This document shows positions 1-6,599 of a stretch of DNA of 10,466 bases, piece after piece. The notes below the pieces were generated by a model, which saw nothing but the letters and a program-made list of their open reading frames with translations, made no database searches and was not told the DNA's origin. Position numbers and translations under genes: made by a program. Positions within the stretch are counted from its first letter, which is position 1. Every line of letters starts with the position of its first letter. The DNA is from Phenylobacterium sp. (lineage in GTDB: Bacteria > Pseudomonadota > Alphaproteobacteria > Caulobacterales > Caulobacteraceae): assembly GCA_028290925.1 (NCBI GenBank), contig JAQGIX010000054.1, positions 1 to 10,466 of the forward strand, given 5' to 3'.

Positions 1-10
1 GAGCTTCACC

Positions 11-56
11 TTGTGCAGCCGATTAACGACTCGCATGTTAATGCTGCGATGCACAA
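11..56. promoter_or_regulatory. Nested inverted repeats upstream of phaZ
   Basis: Two perfect dyads lie inside each other just before the phaZ start: TTGTGCA (11-17) with TGCACAA (50-56), and ATTAAC (22-27) with GTTAAT (37-42). GCAGC (15-19) with GCTGC (43-47) adds further pairing. The dyads are nearly but not exactly concentric. The stretch is AT-richer than its surroundings. It could be an operator, or form a hairpin if transcribed. The promoter itself probably lies left of the window. Confidence 0.5.
42..56 (-). promoter_or_regulatory. Candidate PhaR-type operator
   Basis: On the minus strand this reads TTGTGCATCGCAGCA. It has the paired TGC/GCA pattern that I recall for PhaR operators in Paracoccus and other alphaproteobacteria (CTGC-N3-GCAG; here CTGC-GAT-GCAC, 7 of 8). 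PhaR senses PHA granules and represses PHA genes, so a site before a PHA depolymerase gene would make sense. The motif match is from memory and short, so this is a hypothesis. Confidence 0.35.
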
Positions 57-69
57 ATATGGGGCCGAC

Positions 70-1335
70 ATGCTCTACACGATGTACGAAGCTGGCTTCT
101 ACGCCGCGCAGCCCTGGCGGATGGCGGCGCTCGCCGCCCGCGACTTCTGGTCCTCGCCGCTCAATCCGGCCCGCGACAGCGATTTCGCCCGCAGCCTCTA
201 TGCGGCCTCGGACACCTTCGCGAACCTCACCCGCCGCTATGGCAAGCCGGCCTGGGGCATCGACAGCGTCGAGATCGACGGCAAGCCGGTTCGCGTGCAG
301 GCGCAAGAGGTGTGGTCCAGCCCCTGGGTGAAGCTCATGCACTTCGCCCGCAACGCCGACGATCTGGCGGCGGCGGGCCACAAGGCGCCCGAGCCCAAGG
401 TGCTGATCGTGGCCCCGCTCTCCGGCCACTACGCCACCCTGCTGCGGGGCACGGTGCAGACCTTCCTGCAGGACCACGACGTCTACGTCAGCGACTGGGT
501 CAACGCCCGCGAGGTCCCGCTGGCGGCCGGCAAGTTCGACTTCTACGACTACATCGACCACGTCCGCGACATGCTGAAGCAGCTCGGCAAGCGCCCGCAT
601 GTGGTCGCGGTCTGCCAGCCCGGCCCGGCCGTGCTGGCCGCCGCCAGCCTGATGAGCGAGGACAAGGACAAGAGCCGGCCCGCCTCGATGACCATCATGG
701 GCTCGCCGATCGACGCCCGGCTGTCGCCCACCGTCACCAACAAGCTGGCGGAGGAACGGCCCTTCGCCTGGTTCGAATCCAACATGATCTACGCCGTGCC
801 GCCGCCGCATCCCGGCGTCGGGCGCCGGGTCTATCCGGGCTTCGTCCAGCTGGCCGCCTTCATGTCCATGAACCTCGAGCGCCACCAGGAAGCGCACCGC
901 CAGTACATGCTGCACATGATGGAGGGCGACGGCGATTCCGCCGACAAGCACCTGGAATTCTACGACGAGTACCTCTCGGTGCTCGACCTCACCGAGGAAT
1001 TCTACCTGCAGACCGTCGACGTGGTCTTCCAGCGCTACCTGCTGCCGAAGGGCGAGCTGGTGCACGGCGGCCGCAAGGTGCGCCCCGAGCGGATCACCGA
1101 CATCGGCCTGCTGACGGTCGAGGGCGAGAACGACGACATCTCCGGCATCGGCCAGACCCGGGCCGCCCACCGCCTGTGCCTCAGCCTGCCGCCGGAGCTG
1201 AAGGAGGACTATGTGCAGCCGCACGTGGGCCACTACGGGGTGTTCAACGGCGCCCGCTTCCAGAACGAGATCTACCCGCGGGTGCGTGAGTTCATCCGCC
1301 GCACCGACCCAAGCTTCGACACGACTCGGGCGTGA
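70..1335 (+). CDS. phaZ: Intracellular polyhydroxyalkanoate (PHB) depolymerase
   Basis: Cytoplasmic thiol esterase that mobilises stored polyhydroxybutyrate granules by hydrolysing the polyester. The product is 421 residues from ATG 70, normal for the intracellular PhaZ family (about 400-425). The lipase-box nucleophile is a cysteine in the motif AVCQPGP at residue 182; the acid is Asp355 in GENDDIS and the histidine is His388 in HVGHYG. From memory these match Cys183, Asp355 and His388 of Ralstonia PhaZ1, which supports both the assignment and the start. An in-frame GTG at 13 and ATG at 49 would add 19 or 7 residues, but that stretch has unusual AT-rich codons and overlaps inverted repeats. 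MLYTMYEAG is a typical family N terminus; the ribosome site is weak (GGGG at 61-64). No signal peptide is visible, as expected for the intracellular class. A metallopeptidase gene follows 18 bases after the stop and is probably cotranscribed. Confidence 0.93.
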   Translation: MLYTMYEAGFYAAQPWRMAALAARDFWSSPLNPARDSDFARSLYAASDTFANLTRRYGKPAWGIDSVEIDGKPVRVQAQEVWSSPWVKLMHFARNADDLAAAGHKAPEPKVLIVAPLSGHYATLLRGTVQTFLQDHDVYVSDWVNAREVPLAAGKFDFYDYIDHVRDMLKQLGKRPHVVAVCQPGPAVLAAASLMSEDKDKSRPASMTIMGSPIDARLSPTVTNKLAEERPFAWFESNMIYAVPPPHPGVGRRVYPGFVQLAAFMSMNLERHQEAHRQYMLHMMEGDGDSADKHLEFYDEYLSVLDLTEEFYLQTVDVVFQRYLLPKGELVHGGRKVRPERITDIGLLTVEGENDDISGIGQTRAAHRLCLSLPPELKEDYVQPHVGHYGVFNGARFQNEIYPRVREFIRRTDPSFDTTRA

Positions 1336-1353
1336 CCCTACATTGAGGGCCGC

Positions 1354-2091
1354 ATGTCCCCGTTCGGCCGCCCCCTGGTCGACGGCGATCGACTGGAAGT
1401 GGCCGGCGCCGTCGTCACCCTGAAGATCAACCACCGGGCCCGGCGGGTGTCGCTGCGGCTCGACCGCACGCGCCGGCAGATCGTCGCCACCGCCCCCTCC
1501 GCCCGCCGGCTGCCCGAGGCCGCCGCCTTCGCCCGCGAGCGGGCCGGCTGGATCGCCGAGCGCCTGGCCGAGCTGCCGGCCTCCGAGCCGATCGCCCCGG
1601 GCATGGTGCTGCGGCTGTTCGGCGAGCCCGTGCTCCTGCAGCCGGGATCCGGCCGCGCCCGCTGGCTGGAGGCCGACGCCGATCAGCCGCACCGCATCGC
1701 CGCCATGGGCGAGGGCGAAGGCTACGCCCGGGCGGTGATGCTGATGATCAGGAAGCGGGCGCTCGCGGTGTTCACCGCGCGGACCGCCGACTACGCCGCC
1801 CGGCTCGGCGCGCCCATGCCGCGGGTGGCGATCATGGACGCCAAGGCCCGCTGGGGCTCCTGCCGGCCCGCCCGGCGGGGCGACGGCGGATCGATCCGCT
1901 ATTCCTGGCGCCTGGCGCTGGCCCCCTTCGCGGTGGCCGACTACGTGGCCGCCCACGAGTGCGCCCACCTGCTGGAGCTCAACCACGGCCCGCGGTTCTG
2001 GGGCCACGTGAAGGCCCTGGTCGGCGACGAACGCCCGCACCGGGCGTGGCTGCGCGCCGAGGGCGCCAGGCTGCACGCGTTCGGCAGCTGA
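1354..2091 (+). CDS. YgjP/DUF45-type M48-like zinc metallopeptidase
   Basis: A 245-residue protein of the YgjP-like (DUF45, WLM-related) zinc metallohydrolase family, physiological substrate unknown. The zinc site HECAHLLELNH is at residues 201-211 (His201, Glu202, His205 and third ligand His211), and the family hallmark RWGSC is at 166-170, preceded by VAIMDAKA. The N-terminal half has the beta-rich start usual for the family (VSLRLDRTRRQIVATAP, about 30-47). No signal peptide or membrane segment is visible, so it is probably cytoplasmic. The ATG at 1354 has a plausible ribosome site, GAGGGC at 1345-1350. It lies 18 bases after phaZ on the same strand, suggesting cotranscription, but nothing in the protein links it to PHA metabolism. 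Family call is firm; function is open. Confidence 0.9.
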   Translation: MSPFGRPLVDGDRLEVAGAVVTLKINHRARRVSLRLDRTRRQIVATAPSARRLPEAAAFARERAGWIAERLAELPASEPIAPGMVLRLFGEPVLLQPGSGRARWLEADADQPHRIAAMGEGEGYARAVMLMIRKRALAVFTARTADYAARLGAPMPRVAIMDAKARWGSCRPARRGDGGSIRYSWRLALAPFAVADYVAAHECAHLLELNHGPRFWGHVKALVGDERPHRAWLRAEGARLHAFGS

Positions 2092-2098
2092 CTCCTGC

Positions 2099-2163
2099 GG
2101 GGCGGTCGCCGCCCCCTCCGTCACCCGCTCTTCGCCGGGTGACGCCTCCCCCGTAAACGGGGG
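2099..2163. terminator. Three tandem GC hairpins between convergent genes
   Basis: The gap between the convergent metallopeptidase and PBP genes holds three perfect stems: GGGGCGG/CCGCCCC with loop TCG (2099-2115), GTCACCCG/CGGGTGAC with an 8-base loop (2120-2143), and CCCCCG/CGGGGG with loop TAAA (2148-2163). None is followed by a clear T run on either strand, so a standard intrinsic terminator is not proven. The position fits termination of both transcripts. Confidence 0.5.
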
Positions 2164-2173
2164 CGGCAAGGGA

Positions 2174-4150
2174 TTAGTACGGCGGCGTATTGGGATCCGT
2201 CTGCGGCTGTTGCGGCGCGGGCTGGTCGGGCGGGCGGATCAGCTGCTGGGCCCCGTTGATCACGTCGCTGATCAGGTTGGAGGGCGCCGGCGCGGGCGGC
2301 TGGCTGGCGGGGATCGGCTCGACCTTCAGCCGCGGCAGGGCGGCGGTCATGTAGTCGTGCCAGATGCCGGCCGGCGCCGCGCCGCCGGTGACCTTCTTCA
2401 TGGGGGTGTTGTCGTCCTTGCCGACCCAGACGGCGGTGACGAAGCCGCCGGTGTAGCCGATGAACCAGGCGTCGCGGTAATCGCTGGTGGTGCCGGTCTT
2501 GCCGGCCAGGTCGTAGCCGGGCACCGCGGCCCGCGTGCCGGTGCCCGAGGCGATCACCTGGCGCATCATGCGGATCATGTAGGCCAGCGCCGGCTGGCCG
2601 ATCACCGCCCGGCGATCGGCGCCGCCCACCCCATGGTCGTAGAGCACCCGGCCCGAGGCCGTGCGGATGCGCTCGATGGCGTAGGCCTTGGCGTAGAAGC
2701 CGCCGTTGGAGAACGGGTCGTAGGCCTGGGCCATCTCCAGCGGGCTCACCTCCACCGCGCCCAGCGCCATGGAGGGGTCGAGCTGGATCGGCGAGGTGAT
2801 GCCGAGCCGGCGCGCGGTCTGCGCCACGTTGGAGGTGCCGACCTCGTTGGCCAGGCGTGCGGCCACCGTGTTGATGGATTCCTTCAGCGCCACCTCGAGG
2901 GTGATCGGGCCCAGGTACTTGCCGGTGTAGTTGCGGGGCTGCCAGTTGCCGATGGTCACCGGCTCGTCGGTGACCGGCGTGTCGGGGGTGCGGCCGGCCT
3001 CCATGGCGGTCAGGTAGACGAAGGGCTTGAAGGCCGAGCCCGCCTGGCGCCGGGCCATGGTCACCCGGTCGAACTGGCTCTGCAGGTAGTTGGCGCCGCC
3101 CACGTAGGCGCGGATGCGGCCCTCGCCGTCCAGCGAGACCAGCGCCGCCTGCTGCACGCCCTGCGGCGCGGCGGCGGCGACCCCCTTCTGCAGCGCGCCC
3201 TCGGCGGCGGCCTGCAAGGGCAGGTCGAGGGTGGTCTCCACCACAAGGTCCTCGGTGGGTTCGCCCACCAGCTGGCGGACCTGGTCGTCCAGCCAGTCGG
3301 TGAAGTACTGCGCCCGCTGGTTGGCCAGCACCGGATTGACCCGCACCTTCTGCAGGAAGGCCTCGTCGCGCTGCTGCGGGGTGATGGCGTGGATGCGGAC
3401 CATCTCGTCGAGCACGATGGTGGCGCGGCGCGCCGCCCGATCGGTGGCGGCCACCGGCGAATAGCGCGAGGGCCCCTTCATCATCCCGGCCAGCAGGGAG
3501 GCCTCGCCCAGCGTCAGCTGCGAGGCGGGCTTGCCGAAATAGCGCTGCGAGGCGGCCTCGATCCCATAGGCGCCGGCCCCGAAGTAGACCCGGTTCAGAT
3601 AGAGTTCGAGGATCTGCTTCTTGGAGAACTTGGCTTCCAGCCACACCGCCAGGATCAGCTCCTGGATCTTGCGCCGGTAGGTCTGGCTGGGCGTCAGGAA
3701 CAGGTTCCGCGCCAGCTGCTGGGTGATGGTCGAGCCGCCGCGCAGGGGACCGCCCTTGTGCACGGCGTTGTAGCCCACGCTGCGGGCGATGCCCCAGGGG
3801 TTGAAGCCGAAGTGGTAGTAGAACCAGCGGTCCTCGATGGCGATGAACGCCTTGGGCACGTAGGGCGGCAGCTTGTCGAGATCGACCGGCGGGGCGTACT
3901 GGCTGCCGCGCACCGAGACCAGGCCGCCGGAGCGGTCCAGGTAGGAGACCGAGGGCTGGCGCTTCACCTCATAGAGCTTGGAGGTGTCGGGCAGGTCGAC
4001 GGCGAACACCGCGAAGAACGCCACCAGGAAGATCAGCGCCCAGACGCCGAGCACCAGGGTCCAATAGATCACCGCCTGGAGAGGTGAGCGCCCGGAGCGT
4101 GGGGCGCGCGGACCGCGACCGCCTGGTCCCGGCGACTGCGCGTTGGCCAT
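2174..4150 (-). CDS. PBP1A-type bifunctional penicillin-binding protein
   Basis: Class A penicillin-binding protein, 658 residues, which polymerises glycan strands from lipid II and cross-links the peptides in the periplasm. Residues 1-25 are basic and cytoplasmic; one membrane anchor spans about 27-50. The GT51 glycosyltransferase domain (about 75-245) has catalytic Glu106 in IEDRWFYYHFG, GGSTITQQLARN (138-149), the RKIQELILAVWLE motif and GEASLLAGM. The transpeptidase domain (about 330-600) has SAFK at 372-375 (nucleophile Ser372), SIN at 425-427 and KTGT at 551-554. It is shorter than classic PBP1a (about 800) and seems to lack the OB-like insert between the domains. The tail (610-658) is Pro/Gln-rich. 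Caulobacter has several paralogues (Pbp1A, PbpC, PbpX, PbpY, PbpZ); I cannot say which this matches. The start at 4148-4150 has AGGA 11 bases upstream. Confidence 0.95.
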   Translation of the reverse strand: MANAQSPGPGGRGPRAPRSGRSPLQAVIYWTLVLGVWALIFLVAFFAVFAVDLPDTSKLYEVKRQPSVSYLDRSGGLVSVRGSQYAPPVDLDKLPPYVPKAFIAIEDRWFYYHFGFNPWGIARSVGYNAVHKGGPLRGGSTITQQLARNLFLTPSQTYRRKIQELILAVWLEAKFSKKQILELYLNRVYFGAGAYGIEAASQRYFGKPASQLTLGEASLLAGMMKGPSRYSPVAATDRAARRATIVLDEMVRIHAITPQQRDEAFLQKVRVNPVLANQRAQYFTDWLDDQVRQLVGEPTEDLVVETTLDLPLQAAAEGALQKGVAAAAPQGVQQAALVSLDGEGRIRAYVGGANYLQSQFDRVTMARRQAGSAFKPFVYLTAMEAGRTPDTPVTDEPVTIGNWQPRNYTGKYLGPITLEVALKESINTVAARLANEVGTSNVAQTARRLGITSPIQLDPSMALGAVEVSPLEMAQAYDPFSNGGFYAKAYAIERIRTASGRVLYDHGVGGADRRAVIGQPALAYMIRMMRQVIASGTGTRAAVPGYDLAGKTGTTSDYRDAWFIGYTGGFVTAVWVGKDDNTPMKKVTGGAAPAGIWHDYMTAALPRLKVEPIPASQPPAPAPSNLISDVINGAQQLIRPPDQPAPQQPQTDPNTPPY

Positions 4151-4457
4151 GTGGTCCGTCGTCCTGTCGTCTGTTGAGCCGCCCCGACCCAGAGCCGTCC
4201 CTTACCGCACCGGACGAATGCGCGCGACAAGATTGACGGGGCATGAACGCGCAGGCCTGGCCGATTCCACGCCTATTCAACGATGAACAATGGTCGTGCG
4301 AATTTTGCAGTTGCTCACGATCTTAACACTGTTATCTTAGCGGTGCTCAGTTCGTTGTGCGTCGCTGGTGGGGATACCGGCGGCGATCCCCGCGGCGGAC
4401 TGGGTCGCTGCCCGTCTTGAGCAACGTCATCTCCTCGAACCCGCTGGAGGGCTCCCT
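4151..4457. other. Divergent intergenic region, PBP and small protein genes
   Basis: A 307-base gap between divergent genes. Its middle (about 4263-4345) is clearly AT-richer than the flanks and should hold the promoters. For the minus-strand PBP gene a weak pair TTGTCG (4225-4230), N17, CGGTAA is possible. The part next to the small gene is GC-rich with paired repeats: TGCTCA (4344-4349) with TGAGCA (4418-4423), and inside them GGGGAT (4370-4375) with ATCCCC (4386-4391). I see no ORF with coding-like third-position use here and no RNA gene that I recognise. Confidence 0.5.
4311..4338 (+). promoter_or_regulatory. Candidate promoter of the small secreted protein gene
   Basis: TTGCTC (4311-4316), a 16-base spacer and TATCTT (4333-4338) lie in the AT-rich island. 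The match to sigma-70 consensus is only partial (TTG core; 4 of 6 in the -10). A start near 4345 would give a leader of about 110 bases that contains the paired repeats at 4344-4423. TTGCAG (4305-4310) is an alternative -35 but its spacing of 22 is too long. Confidence 0.3.
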
Positions 4458-4793
4458 ATGAAGCTCCATACCTTTGCGGCCGCCTGCGCGGCCGTCGTTT
4501 CCCTGTCCGCCACTGCCGCCCTGGCCGCCGAACCGGTGACCGTGAAGCTGCAGTCGCCGGTCGCCCAACCGGTGAAGTTCATCGCCGGCGGCGCGATCTT
4601 CAACTGCGAAGCCGACACCTGCGTCGCCGGCGCGACCACCTCCAACACCTTCGGCTCCGACACCTGCAAGACGGTCGCGGCCAAGGTCGGCGCCATCGCG
4701 GCCTTCCAAGGCCGCAGGAGCCTGGACGAGGCCCGCCTCGCCCAGTGCAACACCGCCGCGGCGGCCAGCAGCACGGCGCTCGCCAAGCGCTAG
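4458..4793 (+). CDS. Small exported cysteine-containing protein (CC_3452-like)
   Basis: A 111-residue protein. Residues 1-24 form a standard Sec signal peptide (MKLH, hydrophobic alanine-rich core, ALAA before EPV), so the mature part is about 87 residues and periplasmic or secreted. The mature protein has four cysteines (50, 55, 70, 97), which could form two disulfides; Cys10 lies in the signal. It has no known catalytic motif. The pattern KLQSPV, FIAGGAIFNCE, DTCVAG, CKTVAAKVGAIAAF and LAQCN resembles a conserved Caulobacterales family that I recall as CC_3452, whose function is unknown to me. The ATG at 4458 is chosen over an in-frame GTG at 4368 because GGAGGG stands 6 bases upstream and the signal peptide begins there. 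It ends before a strong terminator and looks monocistronic. Confidence 0.85.
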   Translation: MKLHTFAAACAAVVSLSATAALAAEPVTVKLQSPVAQPVKFIAGGAIFNCEADTCVAGATTSNTFGSDTCKTVAAKVGAIAAFQGRRSLDEARLAQCNTAAAASSTALAKR

Positions 4794-4842
4794 GTCTTCA
4801 AGGCTCTCCCCAGCGGCTGACCATCGACCGCTGCACCTCGAA

Positions 4843-4874
4843 AAGGGCGCCGGGCATCCCGGCGCCCTTCCTTT
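4843..4874. terminator. Strong bidirectional intrinsic terminator
   Basis: A perfect 12-bp stem (4843-4854 with 4858-4869; AAGGGCGCCGGG and its complement) with a three-base CAT loop. On the plus strand it runs into TTCCTTT; on the minus strand the stem is followed by TT, giving CCCTTTT. It lies 50 bases after the small protein gene and 24 bases after the stop of the minus-strand RTX gene, so it probably ends both convergent transcripts. Confidence 0.85.
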
Positions 4875-4897
4875 ATCGAACCGCGGCCCGGAGCGGC

Positions 4898-6451
4898 TCA
4901 GGCGCCGAAGATCCAGCCGGGCGGCAGGGTCGAGGTTTGCACGCCGACCAGGAGCATCTCATCGCCATTGCCCAGGTCGATGACCGTGTCGGCGCCCATC
5001 TGGCTGACCATGTAGTGCGTGCCGGGATCGACCTGGATGTGGTCGCCCTTGGCGGCGCTGAAGCCGATCACCTTGTCCATCCCCGCCCCTGAGAAGGTGT
5101 GGAAGGTGTCGGGACCGGAGCCGCCCTGCATGGTGTCGTTGCCGCGGTCGCCGGAGATCCATTCGGCGCCCGAGCCGGCGGTGATCGAATCGTCGCCCTG
5201 GCCGCCGCGCAGGATGTCGCCCCCAGTGCCGCCCGTCAGGGTGTCGTCGCCGAGGTTGCCGTAGACGATGTTGCCCGCGCCGTGCGCGCTGATCAGGTCA
5301 TTGCCTTGGCCGCCCACCAGCCAGTCGCCGACGCCGGAGCGGCCGACGATGGTGTCGTCGCCCTGGTTGCCGTTGATGTCGTTGAACCCGGCGCCGCCCG
5401 CGATGGAGTCGTTGCCCGCCCCGCCGCGCAGATAGTTGCTTCCGTCCAGGCCGGTGAGGGTGTCGTTGTCCGCCCCGCCCATCAGGGTCGCGCCGCCGGA
5501 CGCGCCGGTGAGCGACTGGCCGCCCGTGCCGGTCGAGGTCCCCGCGGCGGCCGGGTCGTAGATGAAGCTCACCTGGGTGGCGTCGCTGACCACGCCGTCC
5601 GGGCTCTTGAGGTGGGCGAACACCTGGTACGAGCCGGCGCCCAAGGTTTGCACCGGCACGTCGACGTAGCCGCGCGCCACGTCCGCCGCGGTCACCGCCG
5701 TCCCGCCCAGTTCCTTCGGGTCGTCCGCGCCGCCGGCATGGGTGGATGTGACCTCGACAAAGCCCTGTTGACTGACGGCGACCCGCAGGGTGGGCGTCGC
5801 GTCGTCGGTGGCCTGGCCGTTCGCCACGGCGCCCTGCTGCGGCCCCACGTCGTCGATCAGCTGCACGCCCGGCGCGGCGGGCTTGGCGAGCGCCTGCGGG
5901 GTGTGCGGGTCGAGGTCGACGCTGTGCGTCAGGTTCCCGTCCGTCCAGCTCAACTGGTAGTGGCCGCCGGCCATCATCGAGAGGCTCGGCATATCGCCGG
6001 TCAGCTGGGCGGTCGCCGCGACGGCGGCGCCGGAGTTGTCATAGAGGGTGACCAGCGGGTGGCCGCTGTAGTCAACGCCCATGGGCCCCACGACGGTGTC
6101 GCGGTCGACGATGGCGAAGCCGCCCAGCGGGGAGGCGGCCACCGCCAGGCCTTCCCCGAACCCGGGGAGGGCGAAGGTCCGAAGCGCCGTCCCGCCCGGA
6201 TCGAACACCGAGGCGGTGTAGCTCCAGCCGCGGAACGAGAAGCCGTACACCACGGCGAAGCCGCCGTTCGACAGCGCGGTCACCGAGACCGGCAGGAAGG
6301 GCGCGAATTGCTTGGCGTCGAATTCCGCGCCCACCGGCGCGCCGCCGGCGTCGAACTTCTGGACGTGGAGGGTCTGCGATCCGTCACTGGCGTTGGCCGT
6401 GACGAAGGTCTCGACGCGGCCGCCGTCGGCGGTGGGCGTGGTGCTCGGCAT
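4898..6451 (-). CDS. RTX calcium-binding protein, probable type I secretion substrate
   Basis: A 517-residue protein with no N-terminal signal peptide and a C-terminal RTX region, the layout of proteins exported in one step by an ABC exporter and folded outside by calcium. Residues 10-185 carry beta-repeats of the type VTALSNGGFAVVY and ASPLGGFAIVD, each followed by a FDAGG or FDPGG turn, perhaps a propeller-like domain. Residues 195-298 look like a bacterial Ig-like domain (start LIDDVGP, later TDDATPTLRV, end VSFIYD). Residues 316-450 hold glycine-aspartate repeats such as GGQGNDLI, GNLGDDTL and GGQGDDSI. The end (450-517) has DKVIGFSAAKGDHIQVDPG, GADTVIDLGNGDEMLLVGV and finishes GWIFGA, like other alphaproteobacterial type I targets. 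No enzyme motif is seen, so adhesin, matrix or surface role is open. The ribosome site is weak. It is downstream of the larger RTX gene with a 148-base gap. Confidence 0.85.
   Translation of the reverse strand: MPSTTPTADGGRVETFVTANASDGSQTLHVQKFDAGGAPVGAEFDAKQFAPFLPVSVTALSNGGFAVVYGFSFRGWSYTASVFDPGGTALRTFALPGFGEGLAVAASPLGGFAIVDRDTVVGPMGVDYSGHPLVTLYDNSGAAVAATAQLTGDMPSLSMMAGGHYQLSWTDGNLTHSVDLDPHTPQALAKPAAPGVQLIDDVGPQQGAVANGQATDDATPTLRVAVSQQGFVEVTSTHAGGADDPKELGGTAVTAADVARGYVDVPVQTLGAGSYQVFAHLKSPDGVVSDATQVSFIYDPAAAGTSTGTGGQSLTGASGGATLMGGADNDTLTGLDGSNYLRGGAGNDSIAGGAGFNDINGNQGDDTIVGRSGVGDWLVGGQGNDLISAHGAGNIVYGNLGDDTLTGGTGGDILRGGQGDDSITAGSGAEWISGDRGNDTMQGGSGPDTFHTFSGAGMDKVIGFSAAKGDHIQVDPGTHYMVSQMGADTVIDLGNGDEMLLVGVQTSTLPPGWIFGA
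5102..5506 (-). repeat. RTX glycine-aspartate repeat block
   Basis: Encodes residues 316-450 of the 517-residue protein: about seven units of roughly 18 residues built on the nonapeptide GGxGxDxUx, such as GGAGNDSIA, GNQGDDTIV, GGQGNDLIS, GNLGDDTLT, GGQGDDSIT and GDRGNDTMQ. Each pair of nonapeptides forms one turn of a calcium-filled parallel beta-roll in the known family. Some units are degenerate (SGVGDWLV, GAGNIVY, SGAEWIS) and may bind calcium weakly. Confidence 0.85.
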
Positions 6452-6509
6452 AGGGAAAGCCCCGACTTGATACTAGGCCGCGCGACGAGCGCGGCTCTCC
6501 GCCACCTCC

Positions 6510-6533
6510 AACCCGTTGACAACTGGGCGGGTT
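6510..6533. promoter_or_regulatory. Inverted repeat upstream of the smaller RTX gene
   Basis: AACCCG (6510-6515) and CGGGTT (6528-6533) form a perfect dyad with a 12-base spacer; inside it GTTG-A-CAAC (6515-6523) forms a second small dyad. It is 58 bases from the ATG of the minus-strand RTX gene, a fitting place for an operator. No convincing -35/-10 pair with normal spacing was found on the minus strand of this 148-base gap. A weak hairpin, CGGCGC/GCGCCG (6549-6566), lies just after the stop of the upstream RTX gene. Confidence 0.3.
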
Positions 6534-6599
6534 CCTAAGGCCAAGCCGCGGCGCTCAGCGGCGCCGGATCACGTCATCGCGAGTACGTGGGGCGGGAGC

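Noticed and set aside
23..41. CtrA-type site TTAA-N7-TTAAC
   Set aside because: Two TTAA boxes are present but 11 bases apart, not 7. The TTAA at 4323 also lacks a properly spaced partner.
13..69. GTG 13 or ATG 49 as the start of phaZ
   Set aside because: The stretch has AT-rich, non-coding-like codons and is filled by inverted repeats. ATG 70 gives the family N terminus and matches the reference catalytic residue numbers.
312..1289. 325-residue ORF in another plus frame inside phaZ
   Set aside because: Arg/Ala/Pro-rich frame shadow of phaZ; phaZ has the complete catalytic set in its own frame.
2121..3644. 507-residue second minus-strand frame inside the PBP gene
   Set aside because: Frame shadow rich in Arg, Gly and Ala; the PBP frame is intact, so there is no frameshift to explain.
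2210..4087. 625-residue plus-strand ORF opposite the PBP gene
   Set aside because: Its translation is low-complexity (Gly, Arg, His, Val) without any domain, and it is exactly antisense to a gene with all expected PBP motifs. In DNA this GC-rich, long antisense frames are expected by chance.
5102..5506. Repeated DNA units that could be taken for a CRISPR array
   Set aside because: The repeats are imperfect, in frame and encode RTX nonapeptides; there are no identical repeats with unique spacers.
6516..6521. Perfect -35 hexamer TTGACA on the plus strand
   Set aside because: There is no plus-strand gene for the next 2.7 kb and no -10 at the right distance; it is better explained as part of the dyad at 6510-6533.
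5099..6538. 479-residue plus-strand ORF opposite the smaller RTX gene
   Set aside because: Antisense shadow: biased composition, no motif, no ribosome site, while the minus frame has clear RTX and Ig-like features.
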